A stretch of 35,129 bases of DNA from JAVXNW01 sp036645575 (GTDB taxonomy: Bacteria > Bacillota > Clostridia > Christensenellales > Aristaeellaceae). Made by a program: the position numbers and the translations under genes. The DNA lies in contig JAVXNW010000013.1 of the NCBI GenBank assembly GCA_036645575.1, positions 1-35,129 of the forward strand, in the 5' to 3' direction. The notes under the pieces were generated by a model, which saw nothing but the letters and a program-made list of their open reading frames with translations, made no database searches and was not told where the DNA came from. Positions 25,184-32,508 of the stretch are shown here, one piece after another (position 1 is the stretch's first letter; the number at the start of each line of letters is the position of its first letter).

Positions 25184-25402
25184 CTACGCCTCTTCGTCAA
25201 CTGGCGACGCCGGCCGATCGATTCCTTCCCGCGCAATGTCCTCCAAGGTCTGGGATCGCTCGATGCTTCGTCCCGCAAAGCACCCGAACACGCCCCCCGC
25301 CGCAAACAGCCCAAACGCGATTGCATTGTCGAGCGCCCCCGCATGAAGCATCATCAGGAAGCCAATCCACGCATCCGACAGATAGGCCAGCCATGCGTTC
25401 AT
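25184..25402 (-). CDS. Small membrane protein, unknown
   Basis: A 72-residue open frame starting at ATG 25402, with GAGGGGG about 9 bases upstream. It has a hydrophobic segment (around WIGFLMMLHAG), a second (AIAFGLFAAGGVFGCFAG) and an acidic C-terminal tail (LEDIAREGIDRPASPVDEEA). The composition and the ribosome site argue for a real gene, but no family is recognised. It lies downstream of the LytTR regulator gene on the same strand with a gap of about 210 bases, in which a TATAAT (minus strand, 25504-25509) may be its own promoter, though its -35 is poor. Confidence 0.5.
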   Translation of the reverse strand: MNAWLAYLSDAWIGFLMMLHAGALDNAIAFGLFAAGGVFGCFAGRSIERSQTLEDIAREGIDRPASPVDEEA

Positions 25403-25612
25403 CGCTTGCTCGCCCCCTCGGTGCCCCCCATGAACCCACACGTCCCGCTTCTATTCAAAGTGCGCACCTCGCTCTCTTTACATAAAGGCATTCTCTGTAT
25501 TATATTATAGTATCTTTGAAGGCGCTCATGGGACGTGTTTCGCAAAACGACGGTTTTCTTGCGCAAGATGTCATAACAGCGCGGATTTTTTGCGGGCGCG
25601 GCTTCCTTTCCC

Positions 25613-26353
25613 TCATTGCGCGCCACCGTCTCGAAACAGGTAATCAAAGTACTGCTTTTTTAATTCCCGGAAACCGCGCTTGGGAATGGGGATTTTACAC
25701 CCATCGCTCAGCAAAATCCATTCCGGCTCAATCGCGCAAATGCTCGCTTGATTGACAATATAACCTTTGTAGGGACAAAAAAACTGCCCGGGCGAACGCT
25801 TTTCCAGCTCTTCCAGCAGCCGCGCCAGCGAGCGGCGCGCCTCGGTGCAGGTCCCGTCTTTCAGGTAAACGCTCTGGCTGTGGTCGGAGCTCTCGATATA
25901 GAGAATATCGCTCAGGTTGACCGACTGAATGGTTCCGCTTTCCGCCCGAAAGTAAATCCGCTTTGTCCGGTTTTCCGCAATGTGCGCCACCGCCCGATCC
26001 ATCGCCTCGTCGAATTGCGCCTGTGCAAAGGGCTTGATGAGGTAATGTGCGGCGCCTAGCGCAAAGGCGTCCACGGCAAACTCGCTGCTGAATGTGATGA
26101 AGATGATCTCGGTCTGGCTTTTGCGCTGCCGCATCTCCCGCGCCACATCGGTCCCCATCATGCCGGGCATACAGATGTCCAATAGCGCCACGTCGCAATC
26201 GCCGCTTTGAGACAGTTCCTCCAATAGCACAAGCGCGTTGTCATACTCGCTTATGACCATATCCAAATCCGCGCGACGATGCGCATAGCACACAGCGGCT
26301 TGCTTGAGCAGCTTAAGTTGTTCGATTTGATCGTCACATATCGCGACTTTCAT
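25613..26353 (-). CDS. LytTR-family response regulator, without a kinase neighbour
   Basis: A 246-residue regulator. The receiver has D7/D8, phospho-acceptor D59 in VALLDICMPGMMG and K107 in YLIKPF; the LytTR domain (about 135-240) includes IYFRAESGTIQSVNLSDILY, QSVYLKDG and FFCPYKGYIVNQASI. It binds DNA as a dimer in this family. There is no sensor kinase next to it; the only kinase gene in the window is 6.5 kb away with its own convergent partner. It has a strong promoter. The ribosome site is weak (TGGAG 12 bases upstream). Its composition is less GC-rich than that of the housekeeping genes. Confidence 0.92.
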   Translation of the reverse strand: MKVAICDDQIEQLKLLKQAAVCYAHRRADLDMVISEYDNALVLLEELSQSGDCDVALLDICMPGMMGTDVAREMRQRKSQTEIIFITFSSEFAVDAFALGAAHYLIKPFAQAQFDEAMDRAVAHIAENRTKRIYFRAESGTIQSVNLSDILYIESSDHSQSVYLKDGTCTEARRSLARLLEELEKRSPGQFFCPYKGYIVNQASICAIEPEWILLSDGCKIPIPKRGFRELKKQYFDYLFRDGGAQ

Positions 26354-26426
26354 CGGAAATTGTCACTCCAATCCCGCCCATCGTCTGTGGAAAACGCCCT
26401 CGTTGGGTTTCGCTGGCGATACGCCA

Positions 26427-26455
26427 ATTATAACATGTTTTCCAAAATATGTCAT
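26427..26455 (-). promoter_or_regulatory. Promoter of the second LytTR regulator
   Basis: On the minus strand ATGACA (26450-26455, five of six consensus bases) and a perfect TATAAT (26427-26432) are 17 bases apart, giving a leader of about 70 bases. Confidence 0.82.
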
Positions 26456-26489
26456 TATTTATATTGTGTGGCTCGTCCACGCCAAAAAT

Positions 26490-26528
26490 AATCAAGCGCA
26501 ACGCCTTGTCGCGCTTGATTTTTTTTGA
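26490..26528. terminator. Bidirectional terminator after the aldolase gene
   Basis: AATCAAGCGC (26490-26499) pairs perfectly with GCGCTTGATT (26511-26520). Eight T residues follow on the + strand and ATTTTTGG on the minus strand, so it can end the aldolase transcript (stop at 26551). Confidence 0.85.
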
Positions 26529-26550
26529 TTTGTCTTGGCCCGATGCGCGC

Positions 26551-27456
26551 CTATTTCGTCAGAACTTCGGCGTCGCCCGCGGTCTTAAGGAAGTCGCGGA
26601 TCAATTCGCGGCAGCGCAGGTAGACCTTCTCCTGGGCTTCTTCGACCGTAAGGCCCTGCTTGATCGCCGCCTCGTAGGGCTGGCGCAGTTCGGTGCCCAC
26701 GTTGATCTTGGCGATGCCGGCCTTGATGCCGCGCGCAATGTAGGCCTGCTCGATGCCCGATCCGCCATGCAGCACCAGCGGAATGCCCAGCGCGCTTTCC
26801 AGTTCGCCAATGCGCTCAACGTCCAATTTTGCCGCGGGCTTTTTCTTGTCCAGCATGTTCTCGGCGATCGCGCCATGGACGCTGCCCACCGCGACGCTCA
26901 GCCAGTCGCAGCCGCTCTCCTTCACAAAGCGCGTGGCCTCGCTCACGTCGGTAAAGCCCATCTTCCCCGCGAAGATCGCTTCATAGGGAATGGACTGCTG
27001 GCTGGTCTCGTGACCCATGACCGCGCCCAGCTCGGCCTCGATCGGTATGCCCGCCGCGTGCGCCAGCTGCGCCGCCTGCGCGGTCGCCGCGATGTTGTCG
27101 CCCAAGGACAGGCGCGACCCGTCCACCATCACCGACTGATAGCCTGCGGCAATCGCGCGGCGAATGTCGGAAAGGAAATCCACTTCCTTGTGATCCTCGT
27201 CAAGCACCGGCACATGGTCCAAGTGCAGCAGCGTGTGGCCGGGTTTTTCGTATTTATGGTATTCCTCCGCGACGCGCTCGAGGCTCTCGGATTCAAACTT
27301 TTCCCATTCGAGGCGGGCCACCTGAATCATCGCCACCGAGTTCTCATCCGCGACCGCCTGCGCGATCGGCTTGAGCATCGGCAGATGCGGGATATTAAAG
27401 GCGGGCACGACGTAGCCGGTTTTTAGCGCCTTGTCAACGATTTGTTTGCTGTTCAT
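26551..27456 (-). CDS. Class II fructose-bisphosphate/tagatose-bisphosphate aldolase family
   Basis: A 301-residue zinc-dependent aldolase. HLDH at 78-81 gives the catalytic Asp and a zinc His; further sites are VDGS (111-114), EAELG (141 region), GSVHG with H194 and HGGSG with H230, and the INVGTEL phosphate-binding strand at about 251. It should cleave or form a ketose bisphosphate such as fructose 1,6-bisphosphate in glycolysis and gluconeogenesis. Size and motifs do not separate fructose- from tagatose-bisphosphate forms or other ketose aldolases. The start has GGGAGAGAG upstream. It is a single-gene unit with its own terminator and a possible promoter. Confidence 0.93.
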   Translation of the reverse strand: MNSKQIVDKALKTGYVVPAFNIPHLPMLKPIAQAVADENSVAMIQVARLEWEKFESESLERVAEEYHKYEKPGHTLLHLDHVPVLDEDHKEVDFLSDIRRAIAAGYQSVMVDGSRLSLGDNIAATAQAAQLAHAAGIPIEAELGAVMGHETSQQSIPYEAIFAGKMGFTDVSEATRFVKESGCDWLSVAVGSVHGAIAENMLDKKKPAAKLDVERIGELESALGIPLVLHGGSGIEQAYIARGIKAGIAKINVGTELRQPYEAAIKQGLTVEEAQEKVYLRCRELIRDFLKTAGDAEVLTK

Positions 27457-27491
27457 GTTCTCTCTCCCGTCGCATTTTATTGACTCTTCGT

Positions 27492-27497
27492 ATTATA
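27492..27497 (-). promoter_or_regulatory. Possible -10 box of the aldolase gene
   Basis: A perfect TATAAT on the minus strand lies 35 bases before the aldolase start. The hexamer 17 bases further (TTTCTT) is a weak -35. Confidence 0.45.
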
Positions 27498-27579
27498 AAC
27501 AAATCGCGCCCTGAAAGAAAGCCATTTTGGATAAATTTTGTCCGGTTCACCATTTTACCCTTCAGCGGTTTATTCGGCG

Positions 27580-27624
27580 GTTCCCTAGTTTTTTGCCTGC
27601 GTGTTCCTAGTTTTTTGCCTGCGC
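27580..27624 (+). repeat. Tandem duplication of a 22-23-bp unit
   Basis: GTTCCCTAGTTTTTTGCC (27580 on) and GTTCCTAGTTTTTTGCC (27603 on) are each followed by TGCG and differ mainly by one C. They lie in the 315-base gap between the divergent aldolase gene and the zinc-ribbon operon, which otherwise holds the two promoters and a leader of about 110 bases with no recognised structure. Confidence 0.85.
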
Positions 27625-27627
27625 AGA

Positions 27628-27656
27628 TTGCTTTTTAGGCGCATAGGCGGTATACT
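27628..27656 (+). promoter_or_regulatory. Promoter of the zinc-ribbon/DUF5685/J-domain operon
   Basis: TTGCTT (27628-27633) and TATACT (27651-27656) are exactly 17 bases apart and directly follow the tandem duplication. Confidence 0.78.
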
Positions 27657-27771
27657 AATGAATGAGTTTCAGCATGAAAGCGCGGAAATTGGGATTGTTC
27701 GGCATAGATTAAAATCCCCGACATATTCCCGACAAGCGTTTGCTGTACCATGAACGATAGAGGTGAATGAG

Positions 27772-28188
27772 ATGCAGGGTTTATGGTGGAAGTTCAAGGC
27801 CGCAATGCAACGCTTCATGACCGGGCGACACGGCGCCGACCAATTGACGATCGCGCTGATCTACACGGCGCTTGTGGTGAACCTCATCGCGCTTGTTCCG
27901 GTGCTGCGCGGGTTGAGCATGCTCTCGATGATCATGCTGCTCTACGCGATTTTTCGCACCTTTTCCAAGAACAACGCGCGGCGCTATCAGGAAAACGCTT
28001 GGTACGTCAAGACGTTTGGCGGCATGCCCGGAAAAGTCAAGCAGTTTTTTGTGCGGCTGAAGAACAGCAAAAAATACGTCTACTTCGATTGCCCGGAGTG
28101 CCACGCAAAGTTGCGGCTTCCGCGCGGCGCAGGCGAAGTGACGGTCACCTGCGGCAAGTGCGGTCACGCCTTGCGCAAGAAGGCTTAA
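27772..28188 (+). CDS. Membrane protein with C-terminal zinc ribbon
   Basis: A 138-residue protein with two closely spaced transmembrane helices (about 24-43 and 45-62), a basic middle and a C-terminal zinc ribbon (CPEC at 107-110, CGKC at 127-130, each followed by a His). The ribbon should be cytosolic. The ATG at 27772 follows AGAGGTGA, in preference to the upstream GTG. It is the first gene of a three-gene unit with the DUF5685 gene (4 bases later) and the J-domain gene. Similar small ribbon proteins occur beside this pair in Clostridia by my recollection, but the function is unknown. Confidence 0.8.
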   Translation: MQGLWWKFKAAMQRFMTGRHGADQLTIALIYTALVVNLIALVPVLRGLSMLSMIMLLYAIFRTFSKNNARRYQENAWYVKTFGGMPGKVKQFFVRLKNSKKYVYFDCPECHAKLRLPRGAGEVTVTCGKCGHALRKKA

Positions 28189-28192
28189 GTCG

Positions 28193-29038
28193 ATGTTTGG
28201 CTATGTCTCGGTCAACAAGGAAGCGCTCTCAGAAGAAGAGGTCAAGCGGTTCTCTGCGTTTTACTGCGGGTTGTGCCACGCGCTTGGCAACCGCTACGGA
28301 ACGACGGGGCGCTTGACGCTGTCTTTTGACATGACCTTTCTGGCCATGCTGCTCTCGTCGCTGTACGAACCCGATACCGCGTCGGGCAGTGGCCGCTGCA
28401 TTGTGCACCCCAACAAGCGCCACGTTTACCTCGAAAATCCGATGATCGACTACGCCGCCGACATGACCATTGCGCTGGCCTATCACAAGGCGCTCGACAA
28501 TTGGTCGGACGACAAGAACCTGATCGGGCGCTCGCAGGCGCGCATGCTCCACGCGCGCTACCGCCACATTGAGACGCTCTATCCGCGCCAATTGGGCGCG
28601 ATTGCCCAGGCGCTTCACGAACTGCACACGCTTGAAAAGGCGGGCTGCTCGACGATTGACCCGCCCACAAACGCGTTTGGGCAGATGCTTGGCGAGTTGT
28701 TCGTCTACCGCAAGGATCTGTGGAGCGACACGCTGCGCACGATGGGCGCGGCGCTGGGTCGGTTCATCTACTTGATGGACGCCTACGACGACCTGCCCGC
28801 CGACAAAAAGAAAAATCGCTACAATCCCCTGTCGGTCATCAGCGAACGCGCCGACTATGAGGCGCGCGCGCAGGCATACCTGACGCTGCTGCTTGGCGAG
28901 GGGGCGGTCGCCTTTGAAAAGCTTCCGCTCGTCAACGACCTTGGCATTCTGCGCAACATCCTCTATTCGGGCGTATGGACAAAATATCTGGCAATACAGC
29001 GCAAGCGCGAGGCTGACGGGAAGGAAGAAAAAGCATGA
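28193..29038 (+). CDS. DUF5685-family protein
   Basis: A 281-residue mostly helical, probably cytosolic protein. The N-terminal FGYVSVNKEALSEEEVKRF and FYCGLCHALGNRYG (C25, C28), the later Cys69/His73, and the Asp-rich LMDAYDDLPADKKKNRYNP segment fit DUF5685. These conserved Cys and Asp residues suggest a metal or cofactor site, but no activity is known. The Asp-rich helix recalls isoprenoid-synthase folds; that is a weak resemblance. The start is ATG 28193, just after the ribbon gene. Its last bases overlap the J-domain gene start by 4 bases (ATGA), so the two proteins are probably made together. Confidence 0.82.
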   Translation: MFGYVSVNKEALSEEEVKRFSAFYCGLCHALGNRYGTTGRLTLSFDMTFLAMLLSSLYEPDTASGSGRCIVHPNKRHVYLENPMIDYAADMTIALAYHKALDNWSDDKNLIGRSQARMLHARYRHIETLYPRQLGAIAQALHELHTLEKAGCSTIDPPTNAFGQMLGELFVYRKDLWSDTLRTMGAALGRFIYLMDAYDDLPADKKKNRYNPLSVISERADYEARAQAYLTLLLGEGAVAFEKLPLVNDLGILRNILYSGVWTKYLAIQRKREADGKEEKA

Positions 29039-29631
29039 TCGACAACCCGTACAAGGTGTTGGGGCTCAAAGAGGACGCGGGCGACGACGAGGTCAAGGCG
29101 GCCTATAAGACGCTTGCCAAACAATACCATCCCGACCTCAACAGCTCCCCTTACGCCGAAGCGCGCATGAAGGAAATCAACGAGGCCTATACCCAGATCA
29201 TGAAGGGCGGGCGCGCGCAGCCCGGAAGCGCCTATTCCTCGCAAAACCGCTCGTCCTATTACGGCAGCGGTCCGGCGGAATCCGCCAAGATGACCGCCGT
29301 GCGCAACTACATCAACAGCGGCCATTTCCGCGAGGCGCTAAACGTGCTGGACGCGATCCCCGATCGCACCGCGCGCTGGTACTATTACGCCGCGCTCGCG
29401 CATTCGGGTCTGGGCAACCGCATGGAGGCGCTTGAAAACGCGCAGCACGCCTGCCAGATGGAGCCGGGCAACTTCGAATATCAGCGGCTGCTCGAGCAGC
29501 TCCAGTACGGCACCGCGCAATACCAGCAGTTCGGCCGCGGGTTTCAAATGCCCACCATGGACGTCGGGCGGCTGTGCATGAGCCTGTGCGCCGCGCGCCT
29601 GTTCTGCTCCTTCTGCGGCTGTCCCTGCTGA
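29035..29631 (+). CDS. J-domain protein with Cys-rich tail
   Basis: A 198-residue protein. The N-terminal J domain (about 4-58) has YKVLGLKEDAGDDEVKAAYKTLAKQYHPD with HPD at 32-34, so it can stimulate an Hsp70 (DnaK). A Ser/Tyr-rich linker leads to a short helical repeat region (about 88-155, TPR-like: GHFREALNVLDAI, ALAHSGLGNRMEALENA), then a Cys-rich tail (LCMSLCAARLFCSFCGCPC). It lacks the DnaJ zinc-finger and C-terminal domains, so it is a specialised co-chaperone rather than DnaJ. The start overlaps the DUF5685 stop. The client is plausibly the DUF5685 protein or the ribbon membrane protein. Confidence 0.88.
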   Translation: MIDNPYKVLGLKEDAGDDEVKAAYKTLAKQYHPDLNSSPYAEARMKEINEAYTQIMKGGRAQPGSAYSSQNRSSYYGSGPAESAKMTAVRNYINSGHFREALNVLDAIPDRTARWYYYAALAHSGLGNRMEALENAQHACQMEPGNFEYQRLLEQLQYGTAQYQQFGRGFQMPTMDVGRLCMSLCAARLFCSFCGCPC

Positions 29632-29649
29632 TCCACTTTTCTAAAACAA

Positions 29650-29692
29650 AGCGCATGTTCGGTGTTGTCACATCGAACATGCGCTGTTTGTT
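29650..29692. terminator. Bidirectional terminator between convergent genes
   Basis: AGCGCATGTTCG (29650-29661) pairs perfectly with CGAACATGCGCT (29674-29685) around a 12-nt loop, with GTTTGTTT on the + side and TTGTTTTAG on the minus side. Confidence 0.85.
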
Positions 29693-29704
29693 TCCCGAAA
29701 TTGC

Positions 29705-30949
29705 CTACCGCGCGCGCGCGCTTGAGCCATCGCCTACTGCGCGCGCCGGCTTGAGCGTCACTTCGTCTATGCCCTCAAGCGTCACATAGTCGGCGGAGTC
29801 TACGGGCAGGTTGCGCCTTTGCAGGCGGCGTTCAGACAGCTTTTTGAGGATGGAGTAGACGACGCCGACGGTCGGGACGCTCAGGATCATGCCCGTAATG
29901 CCGAACAGGCCGCCGCCCACGAGGATCGAAAACAGCACGCCCAGCGACGAAAGGCCGGTGGTGTTGCCCAACACCTTGGGGCCGATAAAGTTTCCGTCGA
30001 GCTGTTGCAGGATCAGAATGAACACGCCAAATATCAGCGCCTTGGTGGGATCGATGATCAGGATCAGCAGGCCGCACGGAATGGCGCCCAGAAACGGGCC
30101 AAAGTACGGGATGATGTTGGTCACGCCCACGATGACGCTGATGAACATGGGGTAGGGCAGTTTCAGCAGCGTCATTCCCAGAAAGCAAAGCACGCCGATG
30201 ATGCTCGAATCGACCACCTTGCCCACGATGAAGCCACGGAACATCGCGTCGGTCTGGCGAACCACCTCGAGCACCTGGTTGGCCCTGTGGAGGTTCAGCC
30301 ACGCGTAGACCGCCTTTTTGAACCGCCCGAACAGCTTCTCGCGCGCCGCCAGCACGTAGATCGACACGATCATGCCGATCACAAAGTTGTAGATCATCTT
30401 GCCGACCTCGACCACGCCGCTCGTCACGGTGCCCAGAAGCGTCATCAGGTCGTTTTCCATAAAGTTCTTCACCTGCAACTCGGTTCCCTCAATGGCCTTG
30501 ATGACGCTGTCATGCAGCGTTGGGTTGACCTCGGTGATCGGCTGAAGCCACGCCTCCATCGTCTGAATGTAGGCGTCAATGTTGCCAATCAAGGTCTTGA
30601 GCGTATCGATCACCTGCGGGATCAGCGTGCCGATCATGAACGCGATCACGGCGATCAGCAGGCAGATGGAGAACAGCACCGACAGGCCCCGGTATAGTTT
30701 TTGCACCTTGGGCCCCTGATGCTTGTGCAGCCTGCCCATGCCGCGAATGAAGGTATCCGCGATCGGGGCAAGCAGGTAGGCGAGCACCATGCCGGTCACG
30801 ATGGGCGCAAAGATCGCGCTGATCGTAGCCAAGGTGCGCTTGGTCTCCTCGACGCGCAGGATGAAGAAGAACGCGAGCATGGAGCCTAGGACAATTAAGA
30901 AGACCGTAATGCCCCAGTGCACATAGGTTTTGTATTTTTCTTTGATCAT
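29705..30949 (-). CDS. AI-2E family transporter (TqsA/PerM-like permease)
   Basis: A 414-residue polytopic membrane protein with about eight helices. Supporting segments are an early pair (WGITVFLIVLGSMLAFFFILR, then IFAPIVTGMVLAYLLAPIAD), an extended amphipathic middle (about 140-190) and the family core MFRGFIVGKVVDSSIIGVLCF, GVTNIIPYFGPFLGAIPCGLL and QQLDGNFIGPKVLGNTTGLSSLGVL. Family members have been linked to AI-2 export, but most exchange ions (for example Na+/H+) or have unknown roles, so the substrate is open. Start ATG 30949 has GGGAGGG 6 bases upstream, which decides against longer in-frame starts. Confidence 0.92.
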   Translation of the reverse strand: MIKEKYKTYVHWGITVFLIVLGSMLAFFFILRVEETKRTLATISAIFAPIVTGMVLAYLLAPIADTFIRGMGRLHKHQGPKVQKLYRGLSVLFSICLLIAVIAFMIGTLIPQVIDTLKTLIGNIDAYIQTMEAWLQPITEVNPTLHDSVIKAIEGTELQVKNFMENDLMTLLGTVTSGVVEVGKMIYNFVIGMIVSIYVLAAREKLFGRFKKAVYAWLNLHRANQVLEVVRQTDAMFRGFIVGKVVDSSIIGVLCFLGMTLLKLPYPMFISVIVGVTNIIPYFGPFLGAIPCGLLILIIDPTKALIFGVFILILQQLDGNFIGPKVLGNTTGLSSLGVLFSILVGGGLFGITGMILSVPTVGVVYSILKKLSERRLQRRNLPVDSADYVTLEGIDEVTLKPARAVGDGSSARAR

Positions 30950-30982
30950 GGCGCCCTCCCAGAAAAAAATCCCATCCCGATA

Positions 30983-31011
30983 AGCGTACACGATATCGCG
31001 TGCGCTGTCAA
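30983..31011 (-). promoter_or_regulatory. Promoter of the AI-2E family gene
   Basis: A perfect TTGACA (minus strand, 31006-31011) is followed after 17 bases by TACGCT (30983-30988), a weaker -10. Confidence 0.65.
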
Positions 31012-31039
31012 TCCCCTATTCAAACGCTTTTTCGTGTGC

Positions 31040-31045
31040 TATAAT
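31040..31045 (+). promoter_or_regulatory. Possible -10 box upstream of spoIIID
   Basis: TATAAT at 31040-31045 lacks a good sigma-A -35. The wider GCTATAAT resembles the -10 of sporulation sigma-E promoters, which drive spoIIID in Bacillus, with a possible CCTATT upstream; this is a suggestion only. A leader of about 135 bases follows. Confidence 0.35.
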
Positions 31046-31186
31046 AAAAATGTCTGTTGCGCGCCTTCACACGCCGCGCGGCGCGCGATTTTTTATTGGA
31101 GCGCGCGCGAATGGCCGGAACACGTCTCAAGTCTCCCCCACCCCGCATAGGCTGAAACGGCAGATGGGTGAATGGGAGGGGCGGAT

Positions 31187-31459
31187 GTGAAGCAGCATAT
31201 CGCGGAGCGCGTGCTATCGTGCGCAAAATACATGCTGGGAACCGGATCGACGGTGCGCGGGTGTGCCGCCATCTTTGACATCAGCAAGACGACCGTGCAC
31301 AAGGACATGCGGGTGAGGTTGCCGCTGCTCGACGAGGACCTTGCGCGCAAGGTGGATCACGTGCTGGGCATCAATCGACAGGAGCGCCACATCCGGGGCG
31401 GCGCGGCCACCCGGGCGAAATACAAAAAAATGGAGGCGCGAGAGACGCGCGCCCCCTAG
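31187..31459 (+). CDS. spoIIID: Sporulation transcriptional regulator SpoIIID
   Basis: A 90-residue DNA-binding protein that acts in the mother cell during endospore formation, activating or repressing sigma-E and sigma-K genes. The helix-turn-helix region TVRGCAAIFDISKTTVHKDM, then RLPLLDEDLARKVDHVLG and RHIRGGAATRAKYKK match SpoIIID closely in order and length (about 90). The start is GTG at 31187: GGGAGGGG lies 5-6 bases upstream, whereas the in-frame ATG at 31172 overlaps that site. It is followed 14 bases later by an mreB-like gene, the same order as spoIIID-mbl in Bacillus. Confidence 0.95.
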   Translation: MKQHIAERVLSCAKYMLGTGSTVRGCAAIFDISKTTVHKDMRVRLPLLDEDLARKVDHVLGINRQERHIRGGAATRAKYKKMEARETRAP

Positions 31460-31473
31460 GCGGGGTGATACGA

Positions 31474-32508
31474 ATGAATCCCAATATCGGCATTGATCTG
31501 GGCAGCCGCAACGCGCGCATGGCGGTCAAGGGGCGCGCGCTGGTCCTCGACCAGTCTTCCGCGCTCGCCCTGCGCGCGGGCAAGGTGCTCTCTCAGGGCG
31601 ACGAGGCGCTCGACCTTTGGGGCAGGGCGGCCTGCGGCATCGACGTGGTCTTTCCGCTCTGCGGCGGCATGATCGCGCGGGAGGACGCGCTGGCCAGCTG
31701 GCTTAAGTTCCTGATAAAGCAGGCGACTTGTTCCGGCATGGTGCGCGCGCCCCGGCTTCTGCTCGCGCGCGCGCCCGGCATGGCCCCCGGCCAGGCGCGG
31801 CGCTTTGTCGCCACCGCAATGGACGCGGGCGCGGGCGGCTGCGCGATGATGCGCGCCGACTTGCTGGCGGCGCTGGGCGCGGGGCAAAGCATTTGCGCGC
31901 CCCGCGCGCGGCTCGTGGCGGACGTGGGCGCGGGGCAAATGAGCGCCACGCTGATTGCGCAAAACCAAGTGCTCGCGTGCGAAATGCTGCCCTTTGGCAT
32001 GCAGTGCGCGGACGACGCCATTGGCCGGATGCTGCGCTGCCAATACGACCTCGTGGTCGGCCCGCGCACGGCGGAGAACGTCAAAGTGTCGCTGGCGACC
32101 GCCGCCCAAAGCGCGCTGCCCATCACCGAAGTGGCCATGGGGCTTGACGCCAAGAGCGGGTTTCCGCGCAGCGCGCAAGTCAAGACGTGCGATGTCGCGG
32201 ACTGCATAAGACCGCTGCTTTCCCAGCTTTCGCAGTTGATTCGGGCGGTGCTCGACCAGGCGCAGGTGGATCTTCTGACCGACCTCATGGAGGACGGGCT
32301 GACGCTGACCGGCGGCGGCGCTCAGATCTTTGGCCTCGACGCGCTGATTTCCGAGGCGACCGGCCTCACCTGCCATGTGGCGGACGCCCCGGCGCTGTGC
32401 GTGGCGCGGGGACTAGACGCGGTGCTCAATGACCCCGACGCCTACGAAGGGCTGATGGAGGCGCAGCAGACGCTGCTGGAAAAGCGCCTGCCGGGGCTGG
32501 GACGCTGA
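31474..32508 (+). CDS. Divergent MreB/Mbl-like actin homologue
   Basis: A 344-residue actin-fold protein (MreB/Mbl are 330-345 residues). Phosphate-1 is NIGIDLGSRNARM at 4-16 (usual DLGTAN), and the adenosine motif is intact: GLTLTGGGAQIFGLD (275-289). The centre is not: where MreB has EEP..AAAIGAG this protein has MRADLLAALGAG (126-137), so the catalytic Glu is missing; phosphate-2 reads ADVGAGQMSATL (149-160) rather than DIGGGTT. The canonical short MreB membrane-insertion helix is not evident. It probably binds nucleotide but hydrolyses poorly, if at all. GGGGTGAT precedes the ATG at 31474. It probably affects cell wall shape or spore development, given its partner spoIIID. Confidence 0.85.
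   Translation: MNPNIGIDLGSRNARMAVKGRALVLDQSSALALRAGKVLSQGDEALDLWGRAACGIDVVFPLCGGMIAREDALASWLKFLIKQATCSGMVRAPRLLLARAPGMAPGQARRFVATAMDAGAGGCAMMRADLLAALGAGQSICAPRARLVADVGAGQMSATLIAQNQVLACEMLPFGMQCADDAIGRMLRCQYDLVVGPRTAENVKVSLATAAQSALPITEVAMGLDAKSGFPRSAQVKTCDVADCIRPLLSQLSQLIRAVLDQAQVDLLTDLMEDGLTLTGGGAQIFGLDALISEATGLTCHVADAPALCVARGLDAVLNDPDAYEGLMEAQQTLLEKRLPGLGR

Noticed and set aside
25399..25755. Short frames on both strands between the small membrane protein and the LytTR gene
   Set aside because: They overlap the promoter-like AT-rich segment or the LytTR coding end, and lack ribosome sites and recognisable sequence.
31456..32376. A 306-codon open frame on the minus strand opposite the mreB-like gene
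   Set aside because: Low-complexity His/Arg/Ala-rich shadow. The + strand frame has clear actin motifs and a ribosome site.
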